The notes under the pieces are model-generated. The model saw only the letters and a list, made by a program, of their open reading frames with translations, was not told where the DNA came from and searched no databases. The position numbers were made by a program, and so were the translations under genes. DNA of 64,000 nucleotides from CAUZFZ01 sp963579025 (GTDB lineage: Bacteria > Planctomycetota > Planctomycetia > Planctomycetales > Planctomycetaceae), in NCBI GenBank assembly GCA_963579025.1, contig CAUZFZ010000017.1, positions 1-64,000 of the forward strand, in the 5' to 3' direction. Below are positions 25,582 through 36,500 of the stretch, piece by piece (position 1 is the stretch's first letter; the number at the start of each line of letters is the position of its first letter).

Positions 25582-28098
25582 TCAGATATTCAGGGCGTTC
25601 AGAATCGCTGCGGGAAACTGGAATGATTCGTCGATCTCGCCGCTGGAACCCGATACCGAATTGTTGCCCTGATTGCCCGCCACTCGGTCGGTTCCACCCT
25701 GACCGTTGATGGTGTCATCTCCATCCCCGCCGGTGATGGAATCGCTGCCGCCGCCGCCCAGTCCTCGGTCGTCGCCGTCGGACAGCAGTATGGCATCGTT
25801 ACCCGGACCCGCGTTCACGAAATCATTGCCATCGTCGGCATTGATGATGTCATTGCCGCCGTTGCCCAGAATGCGATCGTTGCCGTCACCGCCGCGAATG
25901 GTGTCGTTGCCAAGGTCCCCACGAATGGTGTCGACGCCGTCGTCACCTTTAATCTCATCCGCCCCGGAATGTCCCCGGATGAAGTCGTTGCCCGTGCCAC
26001 CCTCGAGGTGATCCTGACCAGCACCGCCAAGAATTCGATCGTTCCCGGAATCACCGAATATCGAGTCGCGACCACTTTGACCGTTCAGGCGGTCGTTGCC
26101 GAACCCGCCTCTTAGAACGTCGTTGCCACCACTACCAGTCAGTGTGTCATTCTGGAATCCACCGTCGAGTGAGTCGTCGCCCAGGTTCCCGTTCAGGCGG
26201 TCATTGCCCAGCCCACCGAGAATCGTGTCGTTGCCGTTTCCACCGTTGGCTGTGTCCGTTCCGTCGCCCGCATCGATCAGGTCGTCGCCGTTATTGCCGT
26301 TCAGTAAGTCTGAGTCATCACCGCCCCGGATCGTGTCCGCGCCTGCACTGCCGTCGATATTGTCTCCACCCGCGCCACCATCGAAGAGCGTGCGAACTCG
26401 TCCAATTTCGGCGCCAGACGCGTTGATGCGATCCGCTCCCGCATCTCCATTCACTTCCAGCAGGATCGGGCTCAGATTGTTGATCGTGCCAATCTGAATG
26501 TTGTCGTTGCCGGCTCCGCCATTCACCACGACTGATTCGACATCGGAGTTAACCCGCGCTGTTCCGCCGCCTTCCGTAATCGTCAACTGGCTTCCGTTCT
26601 GACCGATCGTGAACATGTCCGCGCCGTTGCTGCCGCGAGCTTCGACGATGTCGAACCCGAAGTTACCGGACAGTATATCCGCCCCGCCGCCAACCCCTCG
26701 GATCAGAATGTCGTTGTTGTCGCCGCCATCAACCTGATCCGCTCCACTCTGACCATCAATCGTGTCGTTACCCGAGCCGCCGTTGATGTTGTCCGCTCCG
26801 GCCCCACCAAGAATGTTGTCATTGCCGGCTCCACCATTGAGCGTGTCGTTTTCGCCACCGCCATTAAGCACGTCATTTCCACTGGTCAGTCCCAGCGAAT
26901 CGTCACCGAAAATACGGTCACCGCCATCCTCGCCATTCAACGTGTCATCACCCGCGCCGCCCTCCATCGTGTCCCCGCCCGACTGACCGACCAGCGAGTC
27001 GTTGCCATCGTTGCCCAGCAGTGAGTCGTTTCCGCCGCCGCCCAGCAGCGTGTCGTCGTCAGCACCACCAGACGCGGTATCGTTGCCCGCCCCACCATTA
27101 ACAGTGTCGAACCCGGCGCCGCCATTCAGGACATCGTTATTCGAGCCACCGTTGATGTTGTCGTCGCCGTCACCACCATCAATCGTATCTCGGCCGCTGT
27201 CGCCTTCGATCGTATCGTTGCCGGCTTCACCGAAGATGGCGTCGCCATCGCCGCTCCCGTCAAGCCGGTCATTACCGTCGCCACCGAAAATGACATCGTC
27301 GTTGCCGTCTCCGTTCAGCGTGTCGTCACCTTCGTTGCCGCGCAGTGTGTCCAGGCCTGAGCCGCCGGAGATCGAGTCCTGACCGAGGCCCCCATCGATC
27401 ACGTCGGCACCATTGCCGCCAATGATCGTGTCGTTGCCGTCACCGCCAGACATTGTGTCGAGCCCATCACCGCCCTCGATCCGATCGTTGCCAGTTGATG
27501 CAAGGACGAGGTCGTTACCGTCGCCGCCCTTGATCGTGTCGTTACCGACGGCGCCGTCGAGTACGTCGTTACCGTCGCCGCCCAGGATACTGCTGTTGCC
27601 CGAACCGCTGGTGATCGTGTCATTGCCATCGTCGCCCCGCAGTGTGTCGGTAATATTCAGCGTACCCGTGATCCGGTCGTTGCCGTTGCCGCCATCGACA
27701 TCGACTTCATTCAGCGACGTGAAGAAGGCCGATGTCACGCCGCTCAGGTCGATCACATTGTCGCCAGCTCCACCGTCGACAAGGATTCTCTGAACCTGGG
27801 TCGTTGGAACTGACGCCACGGTTGGAATCGGCGCACCGTTACCGAGCACTTGCAGGAGTCCCGGATTCGACGGATTGACACCGATCGTGATGCTGTCGTT
27901 CGTCGTGGCCAGCACGTTCAATTCTGTACCGAAGAAGAACGCGCTAACCGTCAGCAGCGAGCGGTCTTCAAGTGCCTGAACTGATTGGGAGACGCTCGCC
28001 TGACGTTCCGCTCTCTGCACCACGCGACGATGCGACATTTGCCGATGGCGAATTCGGCGCGCTGACGAAGACCCGTACGTCCAGGATGGAAGATTCAT
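25582..28098 (-). CDS. RTX-type calcium-binding repeat protein with LEPR-XLL-like motif
   Basis: 838 residues from the ATG at 28098 (AGGAA upstream), which drops a spurious 21-residue extension. LEDRSLLT lies at residues 43-50 after an Arg-rich leader. A short beta domain with DNVIDLSGVT follows, then nearly uninterrupted GGxGxDxx nonapeptides that fold as Ca2+-binding beta-rolls. Around the middle sits a non-RTX module (ADMFTIGQNGSQLTITEGGG...VVNGGAGNDNIQIG...ADRINASGAEIG) also found in the two giants at 56-64 kb. The tail IDESFQFPAAILNALNI resembles that of the 56.3-kb protein. A surface or matrix role is inferred; no type I secretion genes lie nearby. Confidence 0.93.
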   Translation of the reverse strand: MNLPSWTYGSSSARRIRHRQMSHRRVVQRAERQASVSQSVQALEDRSLLTVSAFFFGTELNVLATTNDSITIGVNPSNPGLLQVLGNGAPIPTVASVPTTQVQRILVDGGAGDNVIDLSGVTSAFFTSLNEVDVDGGNGNDRITGTLNITDTLRGDDGNDTITSGSGNSSILGGDGNDVLDGAVGNDTIKGGDGNDLVLASTGNDRIEGGDGLDTMSGGDGNDTIIGGNGADVIDGGLGQDSISGGSGLDTLRGNEGDDTLNGDGNDDVIFGGDGNDRLDGSGDGDAIFGEAGNDTIEGDSGRDTIDGGDGDDNINGGSNNDVLNGGAGFDTVNGGAGNDTASGGADDDTLLGGGGNDSLLGNDGNDSLVGQSGGDTMEGGAGDDTLNGEDGGDRIFGDDSLGLTSGNDVLNGGGENDTLNGGAGNDNILGGAGADNINGGSGNDTIDGQSGADQVDGGDNNDILIRGVGGGADILSGNFGFDIVEARGSNGADMFTIGQNGSQLTITEGGGTARVNSDVESVVVNGGAGNDNIQIGTINNLSPILLEVNGDAGADRINASGAEIGRVRTLFDGGAGGDNIDGSAGADTIRGGDDSDLLNGNNGDDLIDAGDGTDTANGGNGNDTILGGLGNDRLNGNLGDDSLDGGFQNDTLTGSGGNDVLRGGFGNDRLNGQSGRDSIFGDSGNDRILGGAGQDHLEGGTGNDFIRGHSGADEIKGDDGVDTIRGDLGNDTIRGGDGNDRILGNGGNDIINADDGNDFVNAGPGNDAILLSDGDDRGLGGGGSDSITGGDGDDTINGQGGTDRVAGNQGNNSVSGSSGEIDESFQFPAAILNALNI

Positions 28099-28465
28099 CA
28101 CGTCGTTCCTGCAGAAATGCCGGGACGCGCCGTCCCTGAGCGATCGGGAATGCGTTTGCATCCCAATAGGTCAATCCATGACCGTCGTGCAGCGGCTTGG
28201 CCTGTGGCCCTCTGGCAGCGCCTGCCCTGCCCAACCTCATAATCGGGCTGATTCACAGAACACGACTCATTCGCCATACCGGTATGGATGCCATACTACC
28301 GGCAAAGTTCCCGGATTGAATGGTCCGACCGCCGTTTCCCGGGGAACAAAAAAGCCCGCTCTCATGCGAGAGCGGGCTGATCTGACTTTTGTGTCATTCG
28401 CGGCCTGGCTGCGTACTCTGCTTTACCAGGCTTCACATTGATACGGCTTAGTCTGTTGCATCAGT
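28099..28465. other. Intergenic region with terminator
   Basis: 370 nt between the beta-propeller gene's stop and the RTX gene's start, both minus strand. It holds the intrinsic terminator listed separately and, upstream of the RTX start, presumably its promoter. An imperfect inverted repeat (TATGG-ATG-CCATA near 28283) is too short to interpret. Confidence 0.6.
28347..28378 (-). terminator. Strong intrinsic terminator
   Basis: An 11-bp GC-rich perfect stem (AGCCCGCTCTC 28353-28363 with GAGAGCGGGCT 28368-28378) with loop ATGC is followed on the minus strand by TTTTTTGTT. It lies about 90 nt beyond the stop of the beta-propeller gene, so it ends the peroxidase/propeller operon. Confidence 0.9.
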
Positions 28466-29497
28466 TCATTGCAGTCCGGACACCTTGAGGAGCTGGCCAG
28501 CGGGTTTGTCGCTGCCTTCGGCCGCAGTTCCGAACACGGCGATGTACAGGTTTCCGTCGTCATCAAACGCGAGTCCCGTCGGCTTGTCGAGGGGCAGAAT
28601 CTTTCTGGCCTTCGCTTCGGTCGCGTCTTTTTTGCCGGTTATGAGATGGAAGAGCCCGCCCGCGGCAGCGTCGACCCACGAGAAATCAGTCGCGTACAGT
28701 TTGCCACCTGGGCTGTAGGCGAGTCCGGCGACGTCGTTGAGCCCCGTTGTCAGGTTTCGCTGCATCTTTCCGTTCGCCGAATAGAACGTGATCAGGCTGT
28801 CACCGGCCTGATTGACTTCGCCGATCTGCCCCACAACCACGCCCTTACCGGACTTGTTGAAGGTAATCGGACCAGGTGCATCAACTTCGGTGGCTTCCTT
28901 CGTGGCGATCTTCAGACGCAGTTTTCCAGGTTTTCCGTCGGTCACTTTCGATGAGGCGACCCAGCCCTTGGTGTCGTCGCCGTTGCACGTCACGAAAATC
29001 CAGCCTTCGTTTGCGGCTACGCCGTAGAAGTTGCCCTCACCCTTGATGGATTCGTCGCTGGCGGGAATCGGGCCGAGTGTGACTGCAGCCTTGCTTTCCA
29101 TCTGCGGTTGGGAAGCCGCTTCCTTGCCAACCTTGAAGATGCGGACCAGCTCTTCACCGTCCACGCGACTGCCGCCACCCACGACCAGCGTCTCGGCATC
29201 CCAGAACGCGAGGCCCAGCGGACCGATCGGGTACTTGGGCCCCTTACCGTAGATGTCGGTGGGTTCCACATAGCCGGTGACTTCGGCGGTGACTTTTCCA
29301 GAGGCCGGGTCATATCGGTGCACGCCGGCATGACTGGCGATAAAGACATGCCCCGTGCCTGGCTGGACAGCGAGACCGGTCGGGTTATCAAGCCCTTCGG
29401 CAACAACCTTCGATTCAGGTTTCGCGGCCTGCGCATTCAGCGTGGCAGCCGCGATGACGAGACCGCCCAGAATCAGGGTAAATGGATGTTTCAGCAT
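28466..29497 (-). CDS. Exported NHL/SMP-30-like beta-propeller protein
   Basis: 343 residues from the ATG at 29497, giving a signal peptide (MLKHPFTLILGGLVIAAATLNAQAA). Repeated propeller blades are visible: LDNPTGLAVQPGTGHVFIASHAGVHRYDP, GPLGLAFWDAETLVVGGG, LNDVAGLAYSPGGKLYATDF, DKPTGLAFDDDGNLYIAVFG. The Pro-Thr-Gly-Leu-Ala repeat is typical of NHL/SMP-30 propellers. No metal-site triad of SMP-30 lactonases was confirmed, so binding rather than catalysis is the safer reading. It is 82 nt downstream of the di-haem peroxidase and shares the terminator at 28347. Confidence 0.85.
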   Translation of the reverse strand: MLKHPFTLILGGLVIAAATLNAQAAKPESKVVAEGLDNPTGLAVQPGTGHVFIASHAGVHRYDPASGKVTAEVTGYVEPTDIYGKGPKYPIGPLGLAFWDAETLVVGGGSRVDGEELVRIFKVGKEAASQPQMESKAAVTLGPIPASDESIKGEGNFYGVAANEGWIFVTCNGDDTKGWVASSKVTDGKPGKLRLKIATKEATEVDAPGPITFNKSGKGVVVGQIGEVNQAGDSLITFYSANGKMQRNLTTGLNDVAGLAYSPGGKLYATDFSWVDAAAGGLFHLITGKKDATEAKARKILPLDKPTGLAFDDDGNLYIAVFGTAAEGSDKPAGQLLKVSGLQ

Positions 29498-29579
29498 TGT
29501 GGACTCACTTCTTATTGGAGGGGAGGGTGCGATGTTTGTGGAGAAATTCACAGTCCGAGGATCGTCGGGCAGAACGTGC

Positions 29580-30590
29580 TTACTCCGGAAGCTTCGGCGG
29601 CTTGTGATCCGGGTAATCCAGACTGCTGAGACCTTCTTTAAGAAAGGTCACAAGGTCCTTCTTGTCGCCCGCTGTCAGCCGCAGTGGAAACAGGTCTTCG
29701 TCCAGGTAATCGTTTGCGATGCCGCCTTTGGTGTAGTGCTCTACAACATCTTCAAGCGTCTTCAGACTGCCGTCGTGCATGTACGGGGCCGTTTTCGCGA
29801 TCTCCCGCAATGTGGGAGTCTTGAACGCTCCGCGATCACCTTCCAGGCGGCTGACCACCTCGCGCCCTGGGTCGGGTTTCTTCTGGTCCGTCCCGATCCC
29901 CACGTTGTGGTACGAGTTGTCCGAGAAATTGGGACCGCTGTGGCATGCCGAGCAGTTGGCCTTACTAAAGAACAGCTTGCGACCGCGCTCGGCGACTTCC
30001 GAAAGAGCCGTCTTGTCGCCAGCTTTGAAAGCGTCGTAGGGCGCGTTCCCGGACAACACGGTCCGTTCGTAGGCGGCAATGGCCTTGCCGATGCCGTCGG
30101 ATGTCACGTCGCTGCCGAAGACGTCCTTGAACTGAGACCGATATCCCTCGATGGCATTCAGTTTCTTCACGACGGACTCAAGCGTTTCAGCCATCTCGAT
30201 GGGATTCTGAATCGGTCCAAGAGCCTGCTCTTCCAGCGATGCGGCGCGTCCATCCCAGAATTGCTGACGATAGTAAGCGGCATTGATCACGCTGGGAGCA
30301 CTGCGTCCGCCTTTGGCGCCGCCAACTCCAGTTGCAAATCGCTCGCCGTTGCTGAAGCCCTTTTTCGGATCGTGACAACTCGCGCACGACACAGTGCCGT
30401 CTTTGGACAGGCGTCCGTCAAAGTACAACTGCTTGCCCAGCTCGATCTTTGCCGCCGACGGTGGATTGTCGGCCGGCCATTTGACGGGCTTGAGTCCCGC
30501 AGGCACGTCGGTCGTCTGAGCCGACGCGGCGCTGACGAACAGCGGCAGGGCGGGAAGTACGGCGATTGTGAAGCGACAAAGAAGTCGCAT
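29580..30590 (-). CDS. Di-haem cytochrome c peroxidase (CcpA/MauG family)
   Basis: 336 residues from the ATG at 30590, with a signal peptide (MRLLCRFTIAVLPALPLFVSAASAQ). Two haem-attachment sites are CASCH (69-73) and CSACH (213-217), each followed by the family phrases KKGFSNGERFATG and GPNFSDNSYHNVG. KTAPYMHDGSLKTLEDVVEHY near the C-terminus contains the expected Met and His region. The family reduces H2O2 with electrons from periplasmic cytochromes, or modifies proteins in MauG relatives; which applies here is unknown. It heads a two-gene operon with the beta-propeller protein. Confidence 0.95.
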   Translation of the reverse strand: MRLLCRFTIAVLPALPLFVSAASAQTTDVPAGLKPVKWPADNPPSAAKIELGKQLYFDGRLSKDGTVSCASCHDPKKGFSNGERFATGVGGAKGGRSAPSVINAAYYRQQFWDGRAASLEEQALGPIQNPIEMAETLESVVKKLNAIEGYRSQFKDVFGSDVTSDGIGKAIAAYERTVLSGNAPYDAFKAGDKTALSEVAERGRKLFFSKANCSACHSGPNFSDNSYHNVGIGTDQKKPDPGREVVSRLEGDRGAFKTPTLREIAKTAPYMHDGSLKTLEDVVEHYTKGGIANDYLDEDLFPLRLTAGDKKDLVTFLKEGLSSLDYPDHKPPKLPE

Positions 30591-31012
30591 GAGTTCACAC
30601 CAGTAGATCACAGAGGAAGTCCTGGGCGGTGCGGGTCACGGGGGCAGTGCAAACTGCCGAGGCAGGAAACGCTGGGGCGTTACAGCAATGCAGCGAGGTT
30701 GGATGAGGCGGGTCAGCGGAGGGACTGTAGTGATCGAGTTGAAAGCCCCGCAACCGACCCGCGCCGCGTCGCTGGCAATCATGGTTTGAGACATACACAC
30801 TCTGTCCGAGCCCTTTCTTCGGAGAGCGGACAGCCTGTGTCTGCAACCAATGAGATCCTGTCCAATCTGGACACGAACTGGATCGTCGATGACGTGCGAC
30901 GGGACACGGGCAACGGGGATTGGGCCGGTGTCCTCTGATCTGCCGTCATCCGCAGTATCAGCGTCACTCGCGGCCAACTTACTACCTGGCGTCAGGTCAA
31001 AGAGGCGAAAGC
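30591..31012. other. Intergenic region between divergent genes
   Basis: 420 nt between the divergent starts of the peroxidase and gamma-glutamyltransferase genes. It should carry both promoters. Only short Arg-rich ORFs occur and no hairpin stands out. Confidence 0.6.
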
Positions 31013-32761
31013 ATGCTCCGGAAACTTCCTGTCGGCCTGACCCTGGTGATCGCAATTGGAGCACCTATGACGGACGAGTTTGAACCATTCGCTGAACAGT
31101 CACAGGTCCTGGGTGCCGGTTATGACCGGCCGGTCGGTGATCCAAATCAAAGCCGGTCGGTGGTCATCGCGACAAACGGCATCGTCGCGACGAGCCATCC
31201 GCTTGCGGCTCAGGTCGGACTGGACATCCTGAAGTCCGGCGGCAATGCGGCGGACGCCGCCATCGCGGCCAGCGCGATGATCGGCCTCGTGGAACCCATG
31301 AGCTGCGGCATCGGCGGAGACCTGTTTGTCATCTACTGGGATGCGAAGACGGAGAAACTGCATGGCCTGAACGCCAGCGGCCGCAGTCCGTATGGCATTA
31401 ATCGAGACGTCATCAAGAAGCAGGGGCTTTCAGAGATTCCGACTTACAGTCCGCTCGCCTGGTCGGTCCCCGGATGTGTCGATGGCTGGGACGAACTGCG
31501 CAGCCGCTTCGGATCAAAGCCCTTTGATGAGCTGCTCGCTCCGTCGATCTCGTACGGCGAGTCTGGATTCCCGGTGACACAGATCATCGCCAGCTACTGG
31601 GAACGCGCTGAGGAACGGCTCAGTAAGTGGCCATCATCCGTGAAGACATACCTTCCAGGTGGCGGGGCACCTCGTGAGGGTGAGATTTTTCGAAATCCGC
31701 TGCTTGCGGCGTCGTATCGAGCCATCGCCGATGGCGGACGTGACGCGTTCTACAAAGGCTCGATTGCCAGACAGATTGTCGAGTTCAGCGAGGCCAACGG
31801 CGGCTATTTTTCCATGCGGGATTTCGCCGATCACACGTCGGACTGGGTCGAACCGGTCTCAACGACATACCGTGGACACGAAGTCTGGGAACTGCCGCCA
31901 AACGGACAGGGCATTGCTGCACTCGAGATGCTCAATGTGATCGAAGCCTACGATGTCCGCGCCATGGGGCATAACTCGGCCGACCTGCTGCACCTGTTTG
32001 TCGAAGCGAAGAAGCTGGCCTTCGCGGACCGGGCGAAGTTCTACGCCGATCCGGACTTCAACCGGTTGCCGACCGCAGAACTGATCTCGAAAGAGTATGG
32101 CGAGCGACAACAGAAGCGGATCAACATGCAGCGGGCCGCGACGGACGTGCCCGCTGGTGATCCCAAGCTGGGACATGGCGACACGATCTATCTGACAGTC
32201 GTCGACAAGGACCGCAACTGCTGCTCGTTCATCCAGAGTAACTATCACGGCTTCGGCTCACAGATCGTCACGGGTGACGTCGGATTCGCGATGCAGAACC
32301 GTGGTCAGCTCTTCGCTCTGGATGACGATCACTTGAATCGCCTGGAGCCGCACAAGCGTCCGTTCCACACCATCATTCCGGCCTTCGTCACGAAGGATGG
32401 CAAACCATTCTTCTGCTTCGGAGTCATGGGCGGCGACATGCAGCCGCAGGGGCACGTGCAGGTTCTGATGAACATCATTGATTTCGACATGAACGTGCAG
32501 GAAGCCGGCGACGCGGCGCGAGTCCAGCACTTCGGATCTCAAACTCCGACGGGACGCCCCATGGAAGAAGGCGGCGGTCGAGTCGGCATCGAATCCGGTA
32601 TCCCGCTGGAATCGGCACGGGAACTGATCGAGCGAGGCCACAAGCTGGTCAAAGCAATCGGTTCGTTCGGCGGCTATCAGGGAATCCTGATCGATTGGAA
32701 GAACGGCACACTGCACGGCGCGACCGAAGCCCGCAAAGACGGAGCCGCCGTTGGTTATTGA
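31013..32761 (+). CDS. ggt: Gamma-glutamyltransferase family protein
   Basis: 582 residues from the ATG at 31013 (AGAGG upstream); the ATG at 31067 (MTDEFEPFAE), after GGAG, is a serious alternative and would remove the weak signal-like leader. N-terminal nucleophile hydrolase features are clear: VVIATNGIVATSHPLAAQVG, DILKSGGNAADAAIAA, EPMSCGIGGDLF. GHGDTIYLTVVD contains the autoprocessing/nucleophile Thr (about residue 391), aligning with DTTHYSVVD of E. coli GGT. The usual TTH becomes TIY. It cleaves gamma-glutamyl bonds such as in glutathione. The family also includes GGT-like acylases, so substrate is not certain. Its end overlaps the convergent PEP-CTERM gene by 7 nt. Confidence 0.93.
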   Translation: MLRKLPVGLTLVIAIGAPMTDEFEPFAEQSQVLGAGYDRPVGDPNQSRSVVIATNGIVATSHPLAAQVGLDILKSGGNAADAAIAASAMIGLVEPMSCGIGGDLFVIYWDAKTEKLHGLNASGRSPYGINRDVIKKQGLSEIPTYSPLAWSVPGCVDGWDELRSRFGSKPFDELLAPSISYGESGFPVTQIIASYWERAEERLSKWPSSVKTYLPGGGAPREGEIFRNPLLAASYRAIADGGRDAFYKGSIARQIVEFSEANGGYFSMRDFADHTSDWVEPVSTTYRGHEVWELPPNGQGIAALEMLNVIEAYDVRAMGHNSADLLHLFVEAKKLAFADRAKFYADPDFNRLPTAELISKEYGERQQKRINMQRAATDVPAGDPKLGHGDTIYLTVVDKDRNCCSFIQSNYHGFGSQIVTGDVGFAMQNRGQLFALDDDHLNRLEPHKRPFHTIIPAFVTKDGKPFFCFGVMGGDMQPQGHVQVLMNIIDFDMNVQEAGDAARVQHFGSQTPTGRPMEEGGGRVGIESGIPLESARELIERGHKLVKAIGSFGGYQGILIDWKNGTLHGATEARKDGAAVGY

Positions 32762-33339
32762 CTGCAGTCGAGGTGGAGATGGGCGAGTACGTTTCGACGC
32801 CTTCGCCTGCGGATCAACACACCCAATGCAATGGTGCCGCAGCACGCCAGTGTCGATGGTTCAGGAACAGTGCTACTACCGGCGAGTGCCGGAGCCGCGT
32901 AACCGATGCTCGGAACAACAAGGGGCTGGACATTGCCATTGATGACGTTGGCATCCCAATCCGCAATGCCAGCAGCGTTGTCGAACACATTAGCATTAAT
33001 CTCGACGTTGCCCACGCTGTCATGTGTGGGCGCCAGAATTCGGATACCGGTAGTGTTGGAGTCGATATTCTGGGCCGTTGCCGCGGAATCCAGCTCAGCG
33101 ATCAGGGCTGTGGCGAGTGCGGATGAATCGGCTGCCGGGACCAGGCCAGCCGGTATGGTGTTGGGGTCGACATTGTAGGTAATCTCGAAGTCGTAGGTCG
33201 TACCGGACACAGTGATACCGGTGATGCTCGTCGGTCGAAATGTCCCCGCAAAATCGGTGAAGACGACGGCCGCGAATGCTGTGTCTGGGGATGTGGCCCA
33301 CGGTATTGTGATGCCAATGACAAATAGAAATCTCCACAT
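32755..33339 (-). CDS. PEP-CTERM exported protein
   Basis: 194 residues with a signal peptide (MWRFLFVIGITIPWATSPDTAFA). The C-terminus has the full PEP-CTERM signal: VPEPSTLACCGTIALGVLI then RRRRRR, i.e. motif, hydrophobic helix and basic cluster. Unusually, about 11 residues follow the Arg run. The mature domain is small and beta-rich (VFTDFAGTFRPTSITGITVSGTTYDFEITYNV). Such proteins are sorted by an exosortase, which is not encoded in this window. It lies downstream of the giant FHA gene on the same strand (244 nt). Confidence 0.9.
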   Translation of the reverse strand: MWRFLFVIGITIPWATSPDTAFAAVVFTDFAGTFRPTSITGITVSGTTYDFEITYNVDPNTIPAGLVPAADSSALATALIAELDSAATAQNIDSNTTGIRILAPTHDSVGNVEINANVFDNAAGIADWDANVINGNVQPLVVPSIGYAAPALAGSSTVPEPSTLACCGTIALGVLIRRRRRRNVLAHLHLDCSQ

Positions 33340-33583
33340 GACCGACGCCTTGCTGCCTCAGGGTACGCTGCGGACCCGACTCGTCTTTCACGGGATGTTG
33401 AGCTGCGGGATCCGTGGTCTCGTCCAATAGTGGCGATCCCGATGGAGCAAGCAATGGTGATTCCTGCTGATGAATGACTCTGGGTTCCATCGCCGACGAT
33501 ATGACAGTTCTGACAGAACGTTTCGGGCACCTGCAACGTCGTCCTCCTCCTCCTACTGCTGTCGATTTCACCATGGACGTCCG

Positions 33584-36500
33584 TCAAGAGACGGGCGCGT
33601 CGACGTCTTCGGAGTCGACGATTTCCACGGAACTGTCGTCTTCGTCATTGGACCAGACTGGTTCCGGGACACGCATTCCGCTGTAGGCTTCGTGGTCCTG
33701 GATGAAACGCTGATACCGTGCATCCAGTGTGGAACCGTGACCCTGTCCCGCCCTCTGGTAGTTGTTCGCTCGATTCCAGCGGAGAAACGTCCGCAGCAGT
33801 TCAACAATCGCAACGAGCCCAATCAACATTGCGGCCCAGCCGTATGTTGACCACGAGTATTCCTGGCCCAAATCCTGTGTGAGGTACGCGCCACCCATCC
33901 CCATCGACACGCACGCCAGAGTACCATCGAGCCACATCTTGCGTTTCAGTTTGCCCTGTGAATGCGTTGTCAGAGCGTTACGGGCGGATTCATTCGCGAC
34001 GTTCCGCAGCGACGAAATCGTCATTCTCTGAGCCAGTTCCCGTTGCTTGACCAGGGCAGTTTCTTTGCTTTTCGCATCGTCGGTCGTCGCCTCGTCCCGC
34101 CATCCCGCTCGGGCGCTGGATCGGTCAATTTCCGGACCAGTCGGCGCGACGCTATCTGCCCACGCGGGTTTCGTGGTTTCCAACGGTTCTTCAATCGACA
34201 GGTCATCGTGGACCGCACTCGCCGACTCATCCGCCTGGTCACTTGAGTCCGGAGACTCGGCCGGGTTGGCCTTCTTCTTCATGCCGAACATCGACGCCAG
34301 CAGTGTGCGAAACGCCTTCAACTGTTCTGCTTCGCCATCCCCAGCGTCCTGCGCTTTGTCGGCCAGCTCAGTGACGGGGACTGCGTTGGTTGGGACGTTC
34401 TCTACCTTTTGTCCTCCAAAAAGATTCCCGGTTGTTTCGGCGTGCGACTCATCCTGGGAATGCCAACTGTCCGGCTCCTCGGAACCCGCCGGGAGATTCC
34501 CGTCCGCAGCCGGATCCCGCTTGCGATTGCCGACCTTATCAGTGGGATCCTGGTCAAATGCGTCGGAGGCTTCAGCGAGGTGTCTGGCGGTCTCGCCGCG
34601 TTCATCACGCAGCGCTTCGACCTGGGACTCGATCTCGTCGACCTGCTGCTGCAATTCGGCCGATAGCCCCTCCGCGTCGGGTTCGTCAAAGATATCGTCG
34701 AACAGCGCTTCGGCACTGACGTCCAGGTCAATCGTCCGTTCCACATCAGCCGGGTTAATAGACTCGTCCAGTACACCGTCGATGCCATCGTCGTCACCAA
34801 GGACGTTATTCAACACATCAAGGTATCGTGACTGCTCCTGCGTGAGCTGCTCTTTCACAGCAGAAAACTGCGACGCCATCGCGTTCAACTGCTGACGTTC
34901 GACATTGCGGGCGCGCCGTTCGTAAGCCAGCTCCTCCATGGCCAGTTCCAGCCGGGCCTTCACGCTGGATTCGTCGTTGTCATCGAAGTTCCCGGAAAGC
35001 TGTTCGCGTCGCGCGTCGAGCTGCGAGCGTTCAGACAGCAGCCGTTCGAGCTTCTGTGTCATGACCGCCAACTGTGCCTGCAAACCCTCTCGATTCGCGT
35101 CGAGTGACCGGGTCGCGCCGCGAATCTCCGATTCCTTCTTTGCCAGTTCCCGTTTGCGGTTCGCCAGACGCTGCCGTTCCGACACTGACGACTGGCGGAC
35201 CTCCTGCATTTCGTACTGTCCCGCCTGAACTCTCGATTCAAGATCACGGGCCCGACGACGCTCCTGTTCTCGAGCCTGACGTTCCGCCTGCAGTTCCTCG
35301 ATTGCATGCTCCAACCGACCAGCCAGATCGCGGGCCTGCAGACTCACGTCATGATTCTGCGTGACCAGTTTGTTTCGCTCGCTGTCCAGCCGTTCCCAGT
35401 CAGACTTCAGCTTCTCGCGCCCCGTCCCGATTTGCGACATCTGCGATTCGACGTTCTGGTGCTCGATCTGCAGTTCCTCGCGCAGACTGTTCAGTTCCAT
35501 GTCCTTTTGAGTCAGCCGCATCTGCAGCGAAGACAGTTCGTCCTCGCGAGCCGACACGCTCAATCGATACGACTGAATCTGTTCGCCATCCGTCGCTACG
35601 CGCGTCCGCGTTTCCGCAAGCTGCGCCTGTTCCGCTGCCAGTCGCTGTTCCATTTGAGCCAGACGCTGTCGTTCATCGTCCCGGTTGACACGTTCGTTCT
35701 GCAGATCACTCAGCGAGGCTTCAACGCGATTGAGCAGTTCCTGTTGAGCTTCGGTCGGGTCACCACCACCGGTCAGAATCTGCTGCTCAAGTTCGGCCGC
35801 TCGCTGACGATCAGCATCCCGCTGTTCGCGTTCCACTTTGAGTTCCGCGAGTGCTGATTCCAGTCGCGTCGTCAGGTCGTGTTCGCGTTCGACGAACTGC
35901 GAATTCTGCTCGGCCAACTGGACCTTGTCAGTTTCCACGCGATGCCGTTCGCCCCGTACATCCGCGTGCTCGCCATTCAGCTCCTCGACTCGTTGCTGCA
36001 TGGCCTCACGGTCTTCGTTCAAGGCCGACTTGGCATCGCCAAGCTGAGTTTCCAGCAACTCCAGTTTCTTCTTCAGCGCGTCGATGTGCTGACGATCGGC
36101 GGCGACCTCGGCCTTTTCGGTTTCCACCCGCGCCAAGTCAGCGTCGATACGCGTCTTCTCCGCCTCAAGCTTCGCGTATTGAGATTCGACGCGTGCCTGT
36201 TCCAGCGCCAGACGCGCCCGTTCGGCTGAAACCTCGCCGCGTTCGGATTCCAGTTGGGTCTGTGTCTGATTGAGTTGCTCGCGCTGCTGCTTCAACTCGT
36301 CGCGGTCCTTCGTCGTGGCGTTCAACTCGCGGTCCAGTTCCTCCCGCGCCGAGTCCAGTTCGTGCTGCTGCTCGTCGAAGCACTCACGGTCGGATTCGAG
36401 CTTCTGTAACTCCGCCTGCAGTTGTGCATCGCGAAGTTCCAGTTGCTCGCGGTCCCCACTGAGTTGCTCGATCTGCGATTCAAGCTGAGTCTTCTCCGAC

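Noticed and set aside
25582..28098. Regular short repeats that could suggest a CRISPR array
   Set aside because: Periodicity is in-frame 27-nt RTX nonapeptide coding with varying sequence, with no constant repeat/spacer alternation.
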